Shown here: positions 11,738 to 23,235 of the stretch, one piece after another
Numbering within the stretch: position 1 is the stretch's first letter
How the letters are laid out: the number at the start of each line of letters is the position of its first letter
NCBI GenBank assembly: GCA_030247855.1
Contig: JAPDRN010000016.1
Span: 344,942-408,941, forward strand
Direction: 5' to 3'
Length of the DNA stretch: 64,000 nucleotides
Source: Knufia peltigerae
Taxonomy: Eukaryota > Ascomycota > Eurotiomycetes > Chaetothyriales > Trichomeriaceae
The notes under the pieces: generated by a model
What the model saw: the letters and a program-made list of their open reading frames with translations, nothing else
Database searches by the model: none
What the model was told of the DNA's origin: nothing
Position numbers and translations under genes: made by a program

Positions 11738-12557
11738 GGCAGTCTGAGGTTCTCGTACGAGTTTTCCCGCTGATTTAGTTGTCTGGTAGACGGCCAGATA
11801 CCTATCCTGCGGATTCAAGTCGGTAGATTTGGTTTCTTCTGAGCAAACGTGTCTGTCTGTCCTAGTGTAAGATGGAACCTCTGTAGGACCCGACTGGAGG
11901 TAAGCTCTTCATTCCATCATATAGTGGAAAACAATCCCTACGTCATTTTGATATCGTCTCACATGGGCGGAGTAAGAGTTGTTGAGAATGCCACTCGTGA
12001 TATGTATTGTCCAAGCAAAGGCGGTCATTTTGGTCTGGTCTCTGCGCCAGGGTCTTTCTGATCTCTGGGCTCATTACCTCAATTGGCGCGGACTATTGTA
12101 CCACCTCAGATTCGACGTGGAATCATCCCGGAAAGGTTTTCCAAGGACGTCAATCATCAAGGAGATACACTTCCGACAAGTTATATCAGGGCCGCAACTT
12201 CGGCAGAGACCGATGACTGTCGCTATGACGAAGGCACATAGCTCTGGCAAGTGGTGTAACTCTTGGCTCTCTATCTGTCCGTCTGTATGCGGAACAGATT
12301 AGTTGTGAGGCTTCAAGTCTGTCTGCGGTCATGAGGATTAGAAGAATTTACCTCTTAAGCTTCAAGGAGCTAGACCGAGATTGGCTTAGTCAGCACTGCA
12401 AAGTCACGTGACTCGTAGAGCAACGACGCGTAAAAACCACACCACTTTGTTATGGTTCGCCTCTTTTCTATCTGCTACGAGATGCATTTCGTTCAAATCA
12501 ACTTTTCAATCAAGATTATATGATGCTTTCCATCTACGGCCTCTATGCTTTGACTCT
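11738..12557. other. Intergenic; aldolase promoter and ABC gene 3' flank
   Basis: No gene is supported. It contains a 10-bp palindrome GTCACGTGAC (12403-12412), a perfect CACGTG E-box of the type bound by bHLH factors. Confidence 0.45.
12403..12412. promoter_or_regulatory. CACGTG palindrome
   Basis: Perfect palindrome GTCACGTGAC upstream of the aldolase-type gene. CACGTG is the core site of fungal bHLH regulators. Function here is inferred only from the sequence. Confidence 0.3.
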
Positions 12558-15500
12558 TCATTCTGCAATCATTTGACTGAGCACGTTCGCCCGGTAAGAC
12601 TCGGATCGTTCAAAAAGCTCGTCATGTGTCCCAGAGTCGACACATTGCCCCGCCTCAATCAAAAAGATCTTGTCAGCGTGACGGATAGTGTTGAGCCGAT
12701 GTGCTATCACCAGTACGGTGATACCTTGCGTCGCAGTTCGCAAGTTGTCTTGCAGAGTTTTCTCTGTCTCGGCGTCCAAGGCACTGGTCGGTTCGTCCAG
12801 GATCAAGAGTCGGGGCTTACGCACCAACGCGCGAGCGATGGCTAGTCGATGCTTCTGCCCACCCGACAGCTGGCTTCCGTTGGTGCCACAGAGTGTGTCA
12901 AGGCCCTGAGGTAACTGGAGAACGGTATCATGAATACTGGCGAGCTTACACGCCTCCATCATGTCCTCATCCGACACTAAAGTCCTAGGCCGTGCCCCCA
13001 GTGACAGATTGAATCGTATCGTGCCATCAAAAAGCACGCCATCTTGAGGTACAAGGGCAATGTCGTCGCGAAAGGATATCCCGTCCTGCTTGGTGATGTC
13101 CTTCCCGTCGATCAAGATCTCACCCGACTGCGGCAGATACATGCGCTCGACCAGGGATGTAATTGTGGATTTACCTGCGCCCGATGGTCCTACGAGCCCG
13201 CAGAACTGACCTGGGCGAATACGAATGCTGAGACCACGGAGAGCGGGAGCAGATTGGCGGGCGGGGTAAGCGAAGTGGACATTCTGCATTCTCACGTCCA
13301 TTCCCCTTGTTCCATGTAGTGATGCGGTTTTCGTCTCGGCACTGAATTCGATGTCGTCTTTTTTGCTGACGGTCGAAGATCCCTGGAAACTGGCCGATGA
13401 TCCCAGAGCTATCACATTGGTGACTCTGGCGATAGCAGCCCGCGCATTGGTGATCTCGGGGGCAAGGGCAAACATTTGACTCCAGAGTTGAGCGCTGACC
13501 AGCAGAGAGAAGACGACCATGATGAACTGTGTCTGACTATACATGCCGCTGAACACTTGTTTAGATCCCCACCAGAACCCTAGCGCAAACGCCAGGTTAC
13601 CGACTAGGTACTGCAGAGCGAGCCAGATGTTGGCATGGAAGCTGATAGCAGTAACCTCTCGTCGCGGTCCATCAAGTGTGCGACGATATACCTGCAATAT
13701 CTCGTGTTCTAGTGACAGCGCAGCAACTGTCTTGATTGAATTGACGGCTTCAACACTGATCCCGACCGACTTGTTGAACGCGTGCTCGTGCTTGTCCGCG
13801 AATCGAGCTAGAGCACGCAGCTGCGTAAATCCCACCCCAAGCAGAAGTGGGACAATGGCCATACAGACCAGTGCAATCTTCCAGGCTATGATCAATGTCA
13901 TGATGACCGCTGCAACAAGATTGATACAAATTGACAAGATAGTCCCAATAATGGACCCACTGAGACCAGCAATCTGATTCCCGTCGTTGGTGATTAGCCC
14001 AAGCAGACTGGAGGGGGTGCGGCCCTGGGACTGATGCCACTGGACATCCTGCTCGAAGATGGCACGAAAGAGAAAGACCCGGATGGTGTAGATGGTCTTC
14101 TCGGACACCCAGCCAAACCCGATCCAACTCACAATGTTGGCAAACAATTCGATAATAGCCAACACGAAAAACATGAGGGCGAAGAAACGTCCACTATCTC
14201 GAATATGTGCCGGTGAGCGGCAAGGACTGAGACCTCCAACCGTGTGGCCGAAGATGACAGCGTCGGCGCAGTACGCGCCACCAACGATGCTGGCACCCGC
14301 GAGAGCACAGAGCGCCACAAGAGCGTGAGGGCGTATGAAGCGTGCCATGGATTTTGTCAATGTTCCGAGACTCTGATCTACCGATTCATCATCAGTTTCA
14401 GCAGATGTCTCCGTCGACGAAGGGATGTCAACGCGCTCCTTCGTTACTTCGATGGACATATCGGCTTTGCTGGTCTTTTCAAGTTCATTGTCTACATTGT
14501 CCACGTCGGTCATACCGCTCAGTGAAATGTCTTCACTGGCTCGCCGGGTTGGTGACTTTGAGTCCAGGTTCTGTAAGTTGACGAGCCCGGCGTACGAGCC
14601 TTGTTTGCTCATCAGCTCCGCGTGCGTTCCTTCTTCCAAAATGCGGCCATTCTCCATTACGACAATTTTGTCTGCCTTCTGGATTGTGGAGAGTCGATGA
14701 GCTATCGAAATAACGGTTCGGCCTTCTGAACAGCGCTCCAGGGCATCAAGGATCTCTCTTTCACTTCTAGAGTCGAGGGAGGCCGTTGCTTCGTCGAGTA
14801 TGAGGATTTTAGGGTTCTTGACGATACTCCTCGCAATGGCAATACGTTGTCTCTGCCCTCCGCTCAGCCTTGTTCCACTGGACCCTACCATGGTACCCAA
14901 ACCCTCTGGCATGTTGTTGACGAAGCGTGCAGCATCCGAGACTTCCATCGCATGCTGGACCATACCCAAGATCTCTTCAACTACTGGGCCCTGCTCGTGG
15001 GCAGCGTCTGTCGCTACACGGCCGTCTCTTATCGCGGCTGCCACAGAACCGAGTTGAGGCCCGAGAAGTGTGTCTTGAAGTCGCTCGTGTTCAGGTGCAG
15101 TCGAGTTCACCAGTCCGTGAGCGATGTTCTCAAGAATTGATCGGTCAAGTAAGGTGGCGTCCTGCTGTACCAGGCCAATCATGCCGCGGACTTGTCGGGT
15201 GTTCACCTCGCGAAGATCGTGCCCGTCCAGGACCACCGAGCCTTCGACTGGGTCGTACAGACGAAGCAACAAGCTGGCGATGGTCGATTTCCCGCTCCCC
15301 GAGAACCCGACTATGGCAGTCTTTTGCCCGGCCGGAAATTCTAGAGACACATTCTTGAGTACTTCTTGCTCCGGTCTTGACGGATACCGAAAAGAGACGT
15401 TCTCCAGTTTGAAACCACCCGCACAGTCGGGAGACAACCTCAAGCCCGTGTCTGCTGTCCCATTGATTACCGAAGGGGCATCGATATCTCTCTTCAGTTT

Positions 15501-16617
15501 GCCAAAGGCTGCAGCAGCTCCGGCGAAGATGGCCAGGAACGGAGTCATTTGGCTGAGTATCAGAGTTGCTGTTTGAGCGGGAGCAAGTATTTGTCAGCTT
15601 CGGCCTTCTCTCGTCGCCCTAGAACGGGAATCACTCACCATCGACCAGGAGGAAAATGACAGTGAAGACTGCCCCTATCGTCGTATCTTTGCCATTACCC
15701 GCGACAGCATCCGCTATCATGTGGCTGCCTTGCCAGAATGCCAGCGCGTCAGCGGCATAGGCGATGAAATACATCAAGCCGGCCTGGATGCCGTTGGCCA
15801 GGGCCTTGTCGATCCCTGCCTTTCTAGCCGATCGCAGGTGCGATGAAAAACTCGCTTCCAGCTTGTCGTTGGCATTGAAGGCCTGCACAACAGCCACATT
15901 GGTCAAGGCCTCTGACGCGACGGACGACGCGGCGGCAAAGCGATCGGACACTTGAGAAGAATACTTCTTGACAAAATAGCCCCCGACCAGCGACATGGAA
16001 AAGTAAGCCGGGACAAGTGCAACCAAGATGCCGGCCAGCCTTGGGATCTTGATAAAGGCAACGACATACGCCGTGACAAAGAAGGAAAGGCTGGATAGAC
16101 AGATACCGACCTTCTCAGAGGTGCCCATGCGGATCATGGATATGTCACCGTTGAGCCGCGACGAAACTTCACCGCCGGGCCGGCCGTCGAAGAAGGCTGG
16201 GTCTTTTCGCAGGAGACTGCGTAGGTATTGCTCGCGGAGGCGTTGGGCCAGTCTGGCACCGCCCAGAGACCAGCTCACGAGGTGAATGTACATGAAGCCA
16301 AATTGGGCAATGGCAAGGTAGACCACGTACAGGACCTTGTCATCGACCGCGCTCTGGTAGTGCTGTGTACTGGTCGCCGAGGCTTGTGCATCATCGGCGG
16401 CGCAAATCTGGTCGTTGAAATCATCGAGGAGTTGACCGAAGATGATGCCAAGTAACGGGAAAGGAATACCGGAGGCAATGGCACTGATGACTCCTGTGAC
16501 CAGGAGCAACAAATCGAGAGGCGAGGGTTGTGCTTGGACGAAAATCGCAAAATAGTCGAACGCGCCCTTGAACCGTGACATCTGGACTGAGTGTCTGCCC
16601 GTTAGCATGGGGTTCAT
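12558..16617 (-). CDS. ABCB-type full-length multidrug ABC transporter
   Basis: An ATP-driven exporter in the (TMD-NBD)2 layout of fungal Pmd1/Mdr1-like proteins, about 1329 residues. Exons are 16617-15639 and 15568-12558, with a 70 bp intron in phase. NBD1 shows Walker A GFSGSGKST, the signature LSGGQRQR and Walker B ILILDEATASLD. NBD2 shows GPSGAGKST, LSGGQKHRLAIARAL and LLILDEPTSALD. A charged linker separates the halves. All catalytic motifs are intact. The first in-frame ATG is at 16617, and the frame upstream is open but lacks ATG. A possible extra 5' intron (GTAAGG at 16695, branch GCTAAC, acceptor ending 16584) would join an upstream segment containing EKALPEEQ; its start exon was not found. 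The likely role is efflux of drugs or metabolites at the plasma membrane. Confidence 0.93.
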
Positions 16618-18856
16618 TCTGATGTTTTGGATGGGCAAGAGAGGAGATGGTTAACACCACCAACCTTTTAGAGACCAAGTACCCAGTGGCCTTACCCTTG
16701 GTGGCTCCACTGGCCTGTTCTTCTGGAAGCGCTTTTTCTCTGATACGATGCCGCAGGCGTGGTGCACAAGTACAAAACGCGTCTGTCAATTCAGTATCAG
16801 AGTGTGGGAGTATGGGCCACTATACAGGATACTCAAGTGTCGACTGATTCAGTTCGGCCAGGATCAAATGTTAGAAGTGCCATCGGAGGGCCTCGATTCG
16901 ATTTCGTCACAACGACGTACGCATGCCAAAAAAGTTCAATGTAGGCCGATCAAACCTCAACGCAGAGCCAAGTGAAGTGGCCTTACAGAATCACTCCGTG
17001 GGTCATTTGGAACAGAAGAAAATTCTTCCTTTGTTGATTGTCTGGACAGGACCCTGGGGGGCTGGAACAAGACGACAACCATGGCCCCCATCATCCATGT
17101 CGACCGATATCGGGTCTGCAAGACCACGTATGTCTCGGCATAATGTTGAAAGTCGTACCGTATCCTTGCTGGTAGTTGTACCTAAGAAGGTGCTCATGTG
17201 CCTTGCATCAGTGGGCAATGGTGATCTACGGGCTATTTTACCTTGGAAGGGGGGGAGTACTGGGGACGTCAATAAAGGGTGGATACTGTAGAGATAAGAT
17301 TTGATTTCTTTTCTTCGCTGTCGTAACGTCGTACTCTATTATCTTGGCTAAGTGATGTTTCGTGCTGGATGTTGTATCGGGAGTTGACGGGTAAGAGGAT
17401 CGTCGATAGGTATGCCTGAGAGGAGTAGTTGGAAATACGGAGTGGTCGTCAAACGAAATGATTTCCCGAAGGAGGATCTCCATACCATATAATGGAGTCT
17501 AAAAGATAAGATTTGATTGATTAGATTATTGTGAGACAATCAGGTCCAACGTCGCATCACGCATTGTGTGGATGATCGGGAGGGCCGCTTGTGTAAAATA
17601 AGTGGTTAACGGAAGGGAAGGGGATGATCATCCTTGGGTATGGAGTACATTACAAGTGCCGTTAAATGTACGTACAGTACGGACTACCTCAAGTAACTAA
17701 AGAACGAGACCCTTGTACAGTGGTGCCTCGCCCTGCCCACAGTTGGCTCGGTCGTCGATGGATACGCCGGGGCTACTACATATTGTATTCCCGCTGGCGT
17801 GATTCATGCCCTACTGTAAAAGTTTACTTGTCACTATTGACGGAACATCGAAACTTCGTAATAATGGATACGTACATACATACATACATGTAGTACCAGT
17901 GTCAATATGTGGCCCGTCCCGTGGAAACAACCCACTGCTGCCAGTCACCAAGGAACCCTTTTTATTCAAAAGCCACAAATAGTTTAACTTGACACAAACC
18001 ATCCAGGGCCTGCACGGGTGGGAAGGAAGGTCAAGGATGTATCCTTCACATTATGAACACATCGGGAGGGATGGCAAGTACAGTAAATGTTGTACGTCAA
18101 AAATTCTACACGGTGCATACGGTATCTTTGGATCTAGGGTTCTCAGACGGCACCATACAGCTCCTGTTGATGTAGTGGTGGTAGTAAGCAATTCAAACCA
18201 TGTATACAGTAGCTATGGTTTCGAAAGGATCAGGTTGTGATAAATCTAGTGGCTTCATCTTCACCCACGTCCTACACCGTGACAATCTATACAATCACTT
18301 TATACACTCAGCTGACGTAGACCTCGTACTATACAGCCAAGGTTTAGACAAGACAATCTTCTCCTGTCCTGTTCGGTTGTCGTCAAATAGAAAGGACTAT
18401 GCTGTCCGTAAAACGGAGGTGTTCTCTTCCTTCCACCCCTAGCCCTCCACTGCATTGGAGACCCATATTCAGGTTTCTATAGCCCATCCACTCTGTCGAC
18501 CCTGCAAGACGACGATCATTGTCTTAATCAGTGTATCTGCATGCCATCAAGTCGAATCCACGCTATGAAGAACCAGGATAGAGAGGCATGACGACAATCA
18601 GGCTTCCTTCTCGGTGCCAATGGCAATGGTCATGCCATGCAGTCCCCTGGTCTGTGACAAGAGTCAAGGCCGATTTGAGTAGGTATAAGAAGGGGGCTTG
18701 ACCACTGGTTTCAAAAACGAAGGATTCAGGCAATTATGCCATTTCACAACTCAGAGTCTTGTAGGACACTCAAAGAGACACAGCCACAACAGAACGAAAT
18801 TTCCAACCCATCAGCACCAATCAGTACCGGCACCAGCAGAGGCACCACCCCCAAGT
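16618..18856. other. Long intergenic region upstream of the ABC transporter
   Basis: About 2.2 kb. The proximal part (16618-16800) may hold a 5' exon and intron of the ABC gene. The rest has only short open frames. It includes a TACATACATACATACATG microsatellite near 17872-17889 and several GTACAGTAC-like motifs. No RNA gene was seen. Confidence 0.5.
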
Positions 18857-19558
18857 ATGATCATGAGCAAATCAAATCAACCGATTCTGCGTACAGAGCG
18901 TCTGGAGCTCCGACCACTCGGACCCGAACACTTTGAACTCACCAGACAACTAGACTTTGACCCGGATGTCATGAGATATGTTCTGACCGGAAAACCATTG
19001 ACACCGGAGCAAGCCGTCGAGGTGCATCAGTGGCTCATGGATTCTGCGAAACCCATCCTCGGCCTCGGTTGTTGGGTCGGTTTTATCGGTCAAGACTTTG
19101 TAGGATGGTGGGTCCTGGCACCTTCAGCGTCTCGTCAGCAGACAAACGCGAAGAAAGAAGAGGGCGACGAGGAAGAGCCGTCCCCGACCGACGAAAAATA
19201 CAACCCCGATCGAGCAGAATTCGGATGGAGGTTGTTGCCCAAGTTTTGGAGGCGAGGTTTGGCAAAGGAAGGTTCGCGAGAACTGTTGAGGTATGCGTTC
19301 CAGAACTTGCAATTGAAAGAGGTGGTGGGGGATACCATGACGGTCAACGTGGCCTCCAGGGCCACGATGGTTTCTTGTGGGTTACAACACGTTCGAACTT
19401 TTTACAACACTTACGATGGTGTCGATCCAATCCCGGGTATCGAGGAAGGTGAGGTGGAATATCGAATCACCCGGGACGAGTGGTGGTCGGCTTTCACTTC
19501 GAGCCAGCAACAGCCTGTTGTGCATGTACACCCACAGTCCACTACTACTGTAGGTTAG
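18857..19558 (+). CDS. GNAT-family N-acetyltransferase (RimJ/RimL-like)
   Basis: A 233-residue acetyl-CoA-dependent acyltransferase. It opens with the family pattern ILRTERLELRPLGPEHFE and continues with FVGWWVLAP and FGWRLLPKFWRRGLAKEGSRELLRYAF. The Arg-Arg-Gly-Leu-Ala segment is the acetyl-CoA pyrophosphate loop. VNVASRATMVSCGLQHV is the usual C-terminal helix and strand. A charged insertion (KKEEGDEEEPSPTDEKY) interrupts the core. The ATG at 18857 (or 18863) gives the normal GNAT start; the open frame extends further upstream but outside the domain. The substrate is unknown. It lies 1.4 kb upstream of the siderophore transporter on the same strand. Confidence 0.85.
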   Translation: MIMSKSNQPILRTERLELRPLGPEHFELTRQLDFDPDVMRYVLTGKPLTPEQAVEVHQWLMDSAKPILGLGCWVGFIGQDFVGWWVLAPSASRQQTNAKKEEGDEEEPSPTDEKYNPDRAEFGWRLLPKFWRRGLAKEGSRELLRYAFQNLQLKEVVGDTMTVNVASRATMVSCGLQHVRTFYNTYDGVDPIPGIEEGEVEYRITRDEWWSAFTSSQQQPVVHVHPQSTTTVG

Positions 19559-20940
19559 CACCTTGGTACTCGGCACTTACAGTTGACCATCTCGTGGAGT
19601 TTCGCGGGTGAACGGCTTGACTAGTAGTAAGTAACACGAGTCATTGCCGTCAACGACCAGGTCCAGAAGAAGGTTTGCGGAACAAAGGAGAGAGGCAGGG
19701 CACGAGGTACTTCTTCGTAGAGGCAGCGGGTGGGACGCAACAAAAGTCTTTGTGTACAAGTTCTTTTCCTTCACGAACATCCCGTATATTGCCCCTTTTT
19801 GGGGAACAAAAGCCACCCGATTCATCAGTTCGCTCGGAAGCAGAGTGCTCCCTCCGACATCCGCCCGAGAAATAAAGTGGACATCATTGATGGACTGGTA
19901 CAATACAATGCATAAAGAGTTAACTTCTGCAAGTCAAGTTGCAGATCCCACGCCACCGTCACCACCATGAAGAAACGCTTGTGCCGTTACGGGACATATG
20001 CCCCTCTACACTAGCAAAGTCTCGGCCAAGATAAGATCCATTCAAAGTGATTAGATTAGATATTTCAACCTCGCCCCTTGTCCTTCACCCCTCCTAGTGC
20101 ACACAAGCCTATGCCCCGTCTAGGATGTACAGGATAGGTCCGGCTAATGGAGGGTCACTCTTACTCTGTAAAGTACACATCACGCGCGTACTGTACACGG
20201 TATGTTGGCGAAAGTAGCCGTAACTGGATCGACTTGCTCCCGATCATGTCCAAAGCGCTATTTTCCTCTGGTTCTCCCACGGCCACATGCGTCCCAAGCG
20301 CCTTCGAATATGGTTTCATTCCGGTTGTCGGCACGTAGATTGGAACGGCACTCCGTACAAGCTTCCTGACCTGGCCATAATGGCATGTGGCATGAGCGCG
20401 CCCTCCGCCGGCGAAGCATACCCGACCAGGGACACTGACCCTCTCTGAGAAGACCCCTGTTGTCCGGAATGTTCGCTTCCCCCACCCTCGCTCGCCATAC
20501 ATACACTGGTCCCTGTCAGACCAATGAGTGTCGAATTACTGGGGGAAAGTTCGCTCAGAAGCAACAGCCGACTTCGGTGGCAGATACAGGATCATCCATC
20601 CATCACCAGGGTTTCGGCTTCTCATCGTTGGTTACCAGGTCCAGATGGCGTGCACACGCACTCACACATACACCCCTGTGGTCTGGCTAAGCGATACGAC
20701 CCACGTGGATATCGATTTTTTTTCTTCTTTCCTTGCTCTACTTCTGCTTCCAGCCCGATCAGAGATTATCTTATCTCTTTCACGGAGCTATATATCTGTA
20801 TATGACCTTGATCACTGGTCACTTTCAGCTGTCGTTGAGATCAGAAGAGTTGATCGTCGTATATTGTTCAAGTGGTCAACATAACAAGCCGCCTTGCACT
20901 TGTCCTTGCGTATATCAAAGGGACCCTTCCATCTACAGCA
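19559..20940. other. Intergenic, upstream of the siderophore transporter
   Basis: No gene is supported. The notable element is a pair of overlapping GATA cores about 170 bp before the transporter ATG (see separate entry). It also contains a CCCACGTGG E-box near 20702. Confidence 0.5.
20764..20778. promoter_or_regulatory. Paired GATA-factor sites
   Basis: The complement strand reads GAGATAAGATAATC, giving two adjacent GATAA cores. Fungal siderophore transporters are typically repressed by SreA-type GATA factors. These cores do not match the extended ATCWGATAA site fully, so regulation is an inference. Confidence 0.35.
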
Positions 20941-23074
20941 ATGGCGATCTTGGACAAGGTTCGTCACATCTTTGGCGACGAGAAGTCTAGCGACAACAAC
21001 ACGCAAAGTCCACGTCTTCCTCCTCCTTCTGCTCATTCGACCGAAGATCCCTCTGCAACGACTTTCAACGTTGCCCACCCTGTCGACAACAAGGAGGCCG
21101 AAACAGGCTCTTCTGACGCAGTCACTCACGTCAAAAGCCACGAGGATACGACACCGACAGAGGATGCACAGCTGGGAGTCAAGAAGATTGAGGCGGTGAC
21201 TTTGGCATGGTCCAAGACAGCTCTGGCTTCTATTTTGATCCTGTACGTTTCCCTCTCGGAAATTTACCTCCTTTTGGCGATGCCTTTCTGCTTTTCTGTT
21301 GTGTCTTTCTGGACTGACCAAGATTTTTCCTCGGACAGGATCTGGCTCTTGACTCTAGTGAACAATTTCAAGTCGACCATCGTTCTCAGCTTGACCCCTT
21401 TTGCCACGAGTGACTGGCAATCACACTCTCTGCTGACGGTCATCGGTATCGTCTCAAACGCCATGACCGCCGCCGTGTACATTCCCATGGCAAAGATGTT
21501 GGACGTCTGGGGGCGTGCCGAGGGATTTCTACTCATGTTGGGCTTCTGCCTTTTGGGTTTGATTCTGATGGCTGCCTCGGAGAATCTTTCAACATATTGT
21601 GCTGCTCAGGTTAGTACGGTCATCTTTCTCACCTAATATCGCTTGTCTCTCGGGCCCCATGAACCATTGTCTCGTTGGACGATAAGCGTGTGCTGACCTG
21701 AACACAAACAGGTCTTTTACTCTGTCGGTTTTGGGGGGCTCTCGTACAGCTGGGACGTACTCGCCGCCGACGTCACCAACCTCAGAAATCGAGGGTTGGC
21801 GTTTGCATTCACATCGTCTCCGGCGGTGATTACGGCGTTTGCGGGATCCAAGGCCGCCGAAGCTTTCTACAACAATGTCAGCTGGCAATGGGGTATCGGG
21901 TGCTGGGCCATCGTTTTCCCCTGTGTCGGATTGCCCTTGTATTTCGTCCTGAGGCAGAATCTGCGCAGGGCCGAGAAGAAAGGCATAATCGTCCGCGAGA
22001 AGAGTGGCCGGACCTGGTCGCAGCAGATTGTATACATCGTCAAGGAGTTTGATTGTGAGTTTCTGGCCCTCCTCACTTTGCCCTGTCTCTTTTTCTTTTC
22101 TGGTGGTCACGTCGTTGACACTCTTTTTCAACAAAAACACAGTACCGGGTGTGATCTTGTTCGCCGGCGGCCTGACGGTGTTCCTGTTGCCATTCACGCT
22201 GGCCACGAGGGCCCCGCACGGCTGGAGGACCGACTACATCATCGCCATGATCGTGGTCGGGTTCGTGGTGCTGGTCCTGTTCGCGCTGTACCAGGTCTAC
22301 GTGGCGCCCACGCCGTTCCTCAAGTCTCGCTTCCTCCTGGACCGGAGCGTGCTGGGGGCGTGCCTGCTCGACATGACGTACCAGATCTCGTACTACTGCT
22401 ACGCGAGTTACCTCTCGTCCTTCCTCATGGTGGTGTACAACCTCAGCCTGGCCGAGGCGGGCTACGTGGCCAACACGTTCAGCGCCGTGTCGTTCCTCTG
22501 CCTCTTCGCCACGGGCTACCTCATCCGCGTCACGGGCCGGTTCAAGTGGATCCTCTGGGTCTGCGTGCCGCTGTACATCTTCGCCGTCGGCCTCATGATC
22601 CACTTCCGCCAGCCCAACGGCTACATCGGGTACATCGTCATGTGCGAGATCTTCTTCTCGGTGGCCGGCTGCGTCTTCATCCTCTGCGTGCAGCTGGCCG
22701 TCCTCGCCAGCGTCGACCACCAGTACGTCGCCGCCGTCCTGTCGATGCTCTTCGTCAGCGGCACCATCGGCGGCGCCATCGGGGACGCCATCTCGGGCGC
22801 CATCTGGACGAACACGTTCGAAAAGGCCCTCGAGCGGAACCTGCCCGCGTCCGCCCTGCCGGACGTCGTTTCCATCTACGGCAGCCTGACGGTCCAGCTC
22901 TCGTACCCGGTCGGGAGTCCCGAGAGGCTGGCCATCCAGAAATCCTACGGCTACGCCCAGGCACGCATGCTGGCTGCATCTTGCGCCATCATGGTCCTGG
23001 GCTTCGTGTGGGTGGCTATGATAAGGAACGTGAACGTCAAGAACATGTCGCAGACAAAGGGCAACGTGTTGTAA
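20941..23074 (+). CDS. Siderophore-iron MFS transporter
   Basis: A proton-symport importer of ferric siderophores (SIT/ARN-like branch of the MFS), 615 residues in four exons: 20941-21242, 21339-21609, 21712-22054 and 22143-23074. Intron donors are GTACGT, GTTAGT and GTGAGT, and all phases close. An N-terminal hydrophilic segment of about 80 residues precedes the first helix. Family features include IVLSLTPFATSDWQSHSLL, MAKMLDVWGRAEGF (the MFS loop 2-3 motif), GGLSYSWDVLAADVTNLRNRG, and FDLPGVILFAGG restored across intron 3. The remaining helices and a C-terminal loop with YGYAQARM complete the SIT pattern. It probably sits in the plasma membrane. Specificity (fusarinine, ferrichrome, other) cannot be assigned. 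It is convergent with the FAD oxidoreductase, stop to stop 161 bp apart. Confidence 0.92.
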
Positions 23075-23235
23075 GATTGGGAAAATTGTTCTGGAGGCGG
23101 CACCACCTTGACTAGCTTGCCAAAGTAAGATGTACACTAGACAGACAGGGACCTTGGGCGCGGAGAGACTTTGGACCAGCAGACCACACCTTTGTTAAAT
23201 GAGAAATTCTGTCTGTTTGACTTTGCAACAAGCGA

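Noticed and set aside
16421..16789. Open frame above the ABC transporter taken as a separate gene
   Set aside because: It starts at TTG, overlaps the first exon of the transporter, and its only coding-like part would be a possible 5' exon of that gene.
21796..23115. 439-codon plus frame over the siderophore transporter, with Arg/His-rich end
   Set aside because: It follows the true exon 3 and then reads exon 4 in the wrong frame.
22073..23137. 354-codon minus-strand frame
   Set aside because: It is an antisense shadow of the siderophore transporter with low-complexity His/Asp/Glu-rich translation.
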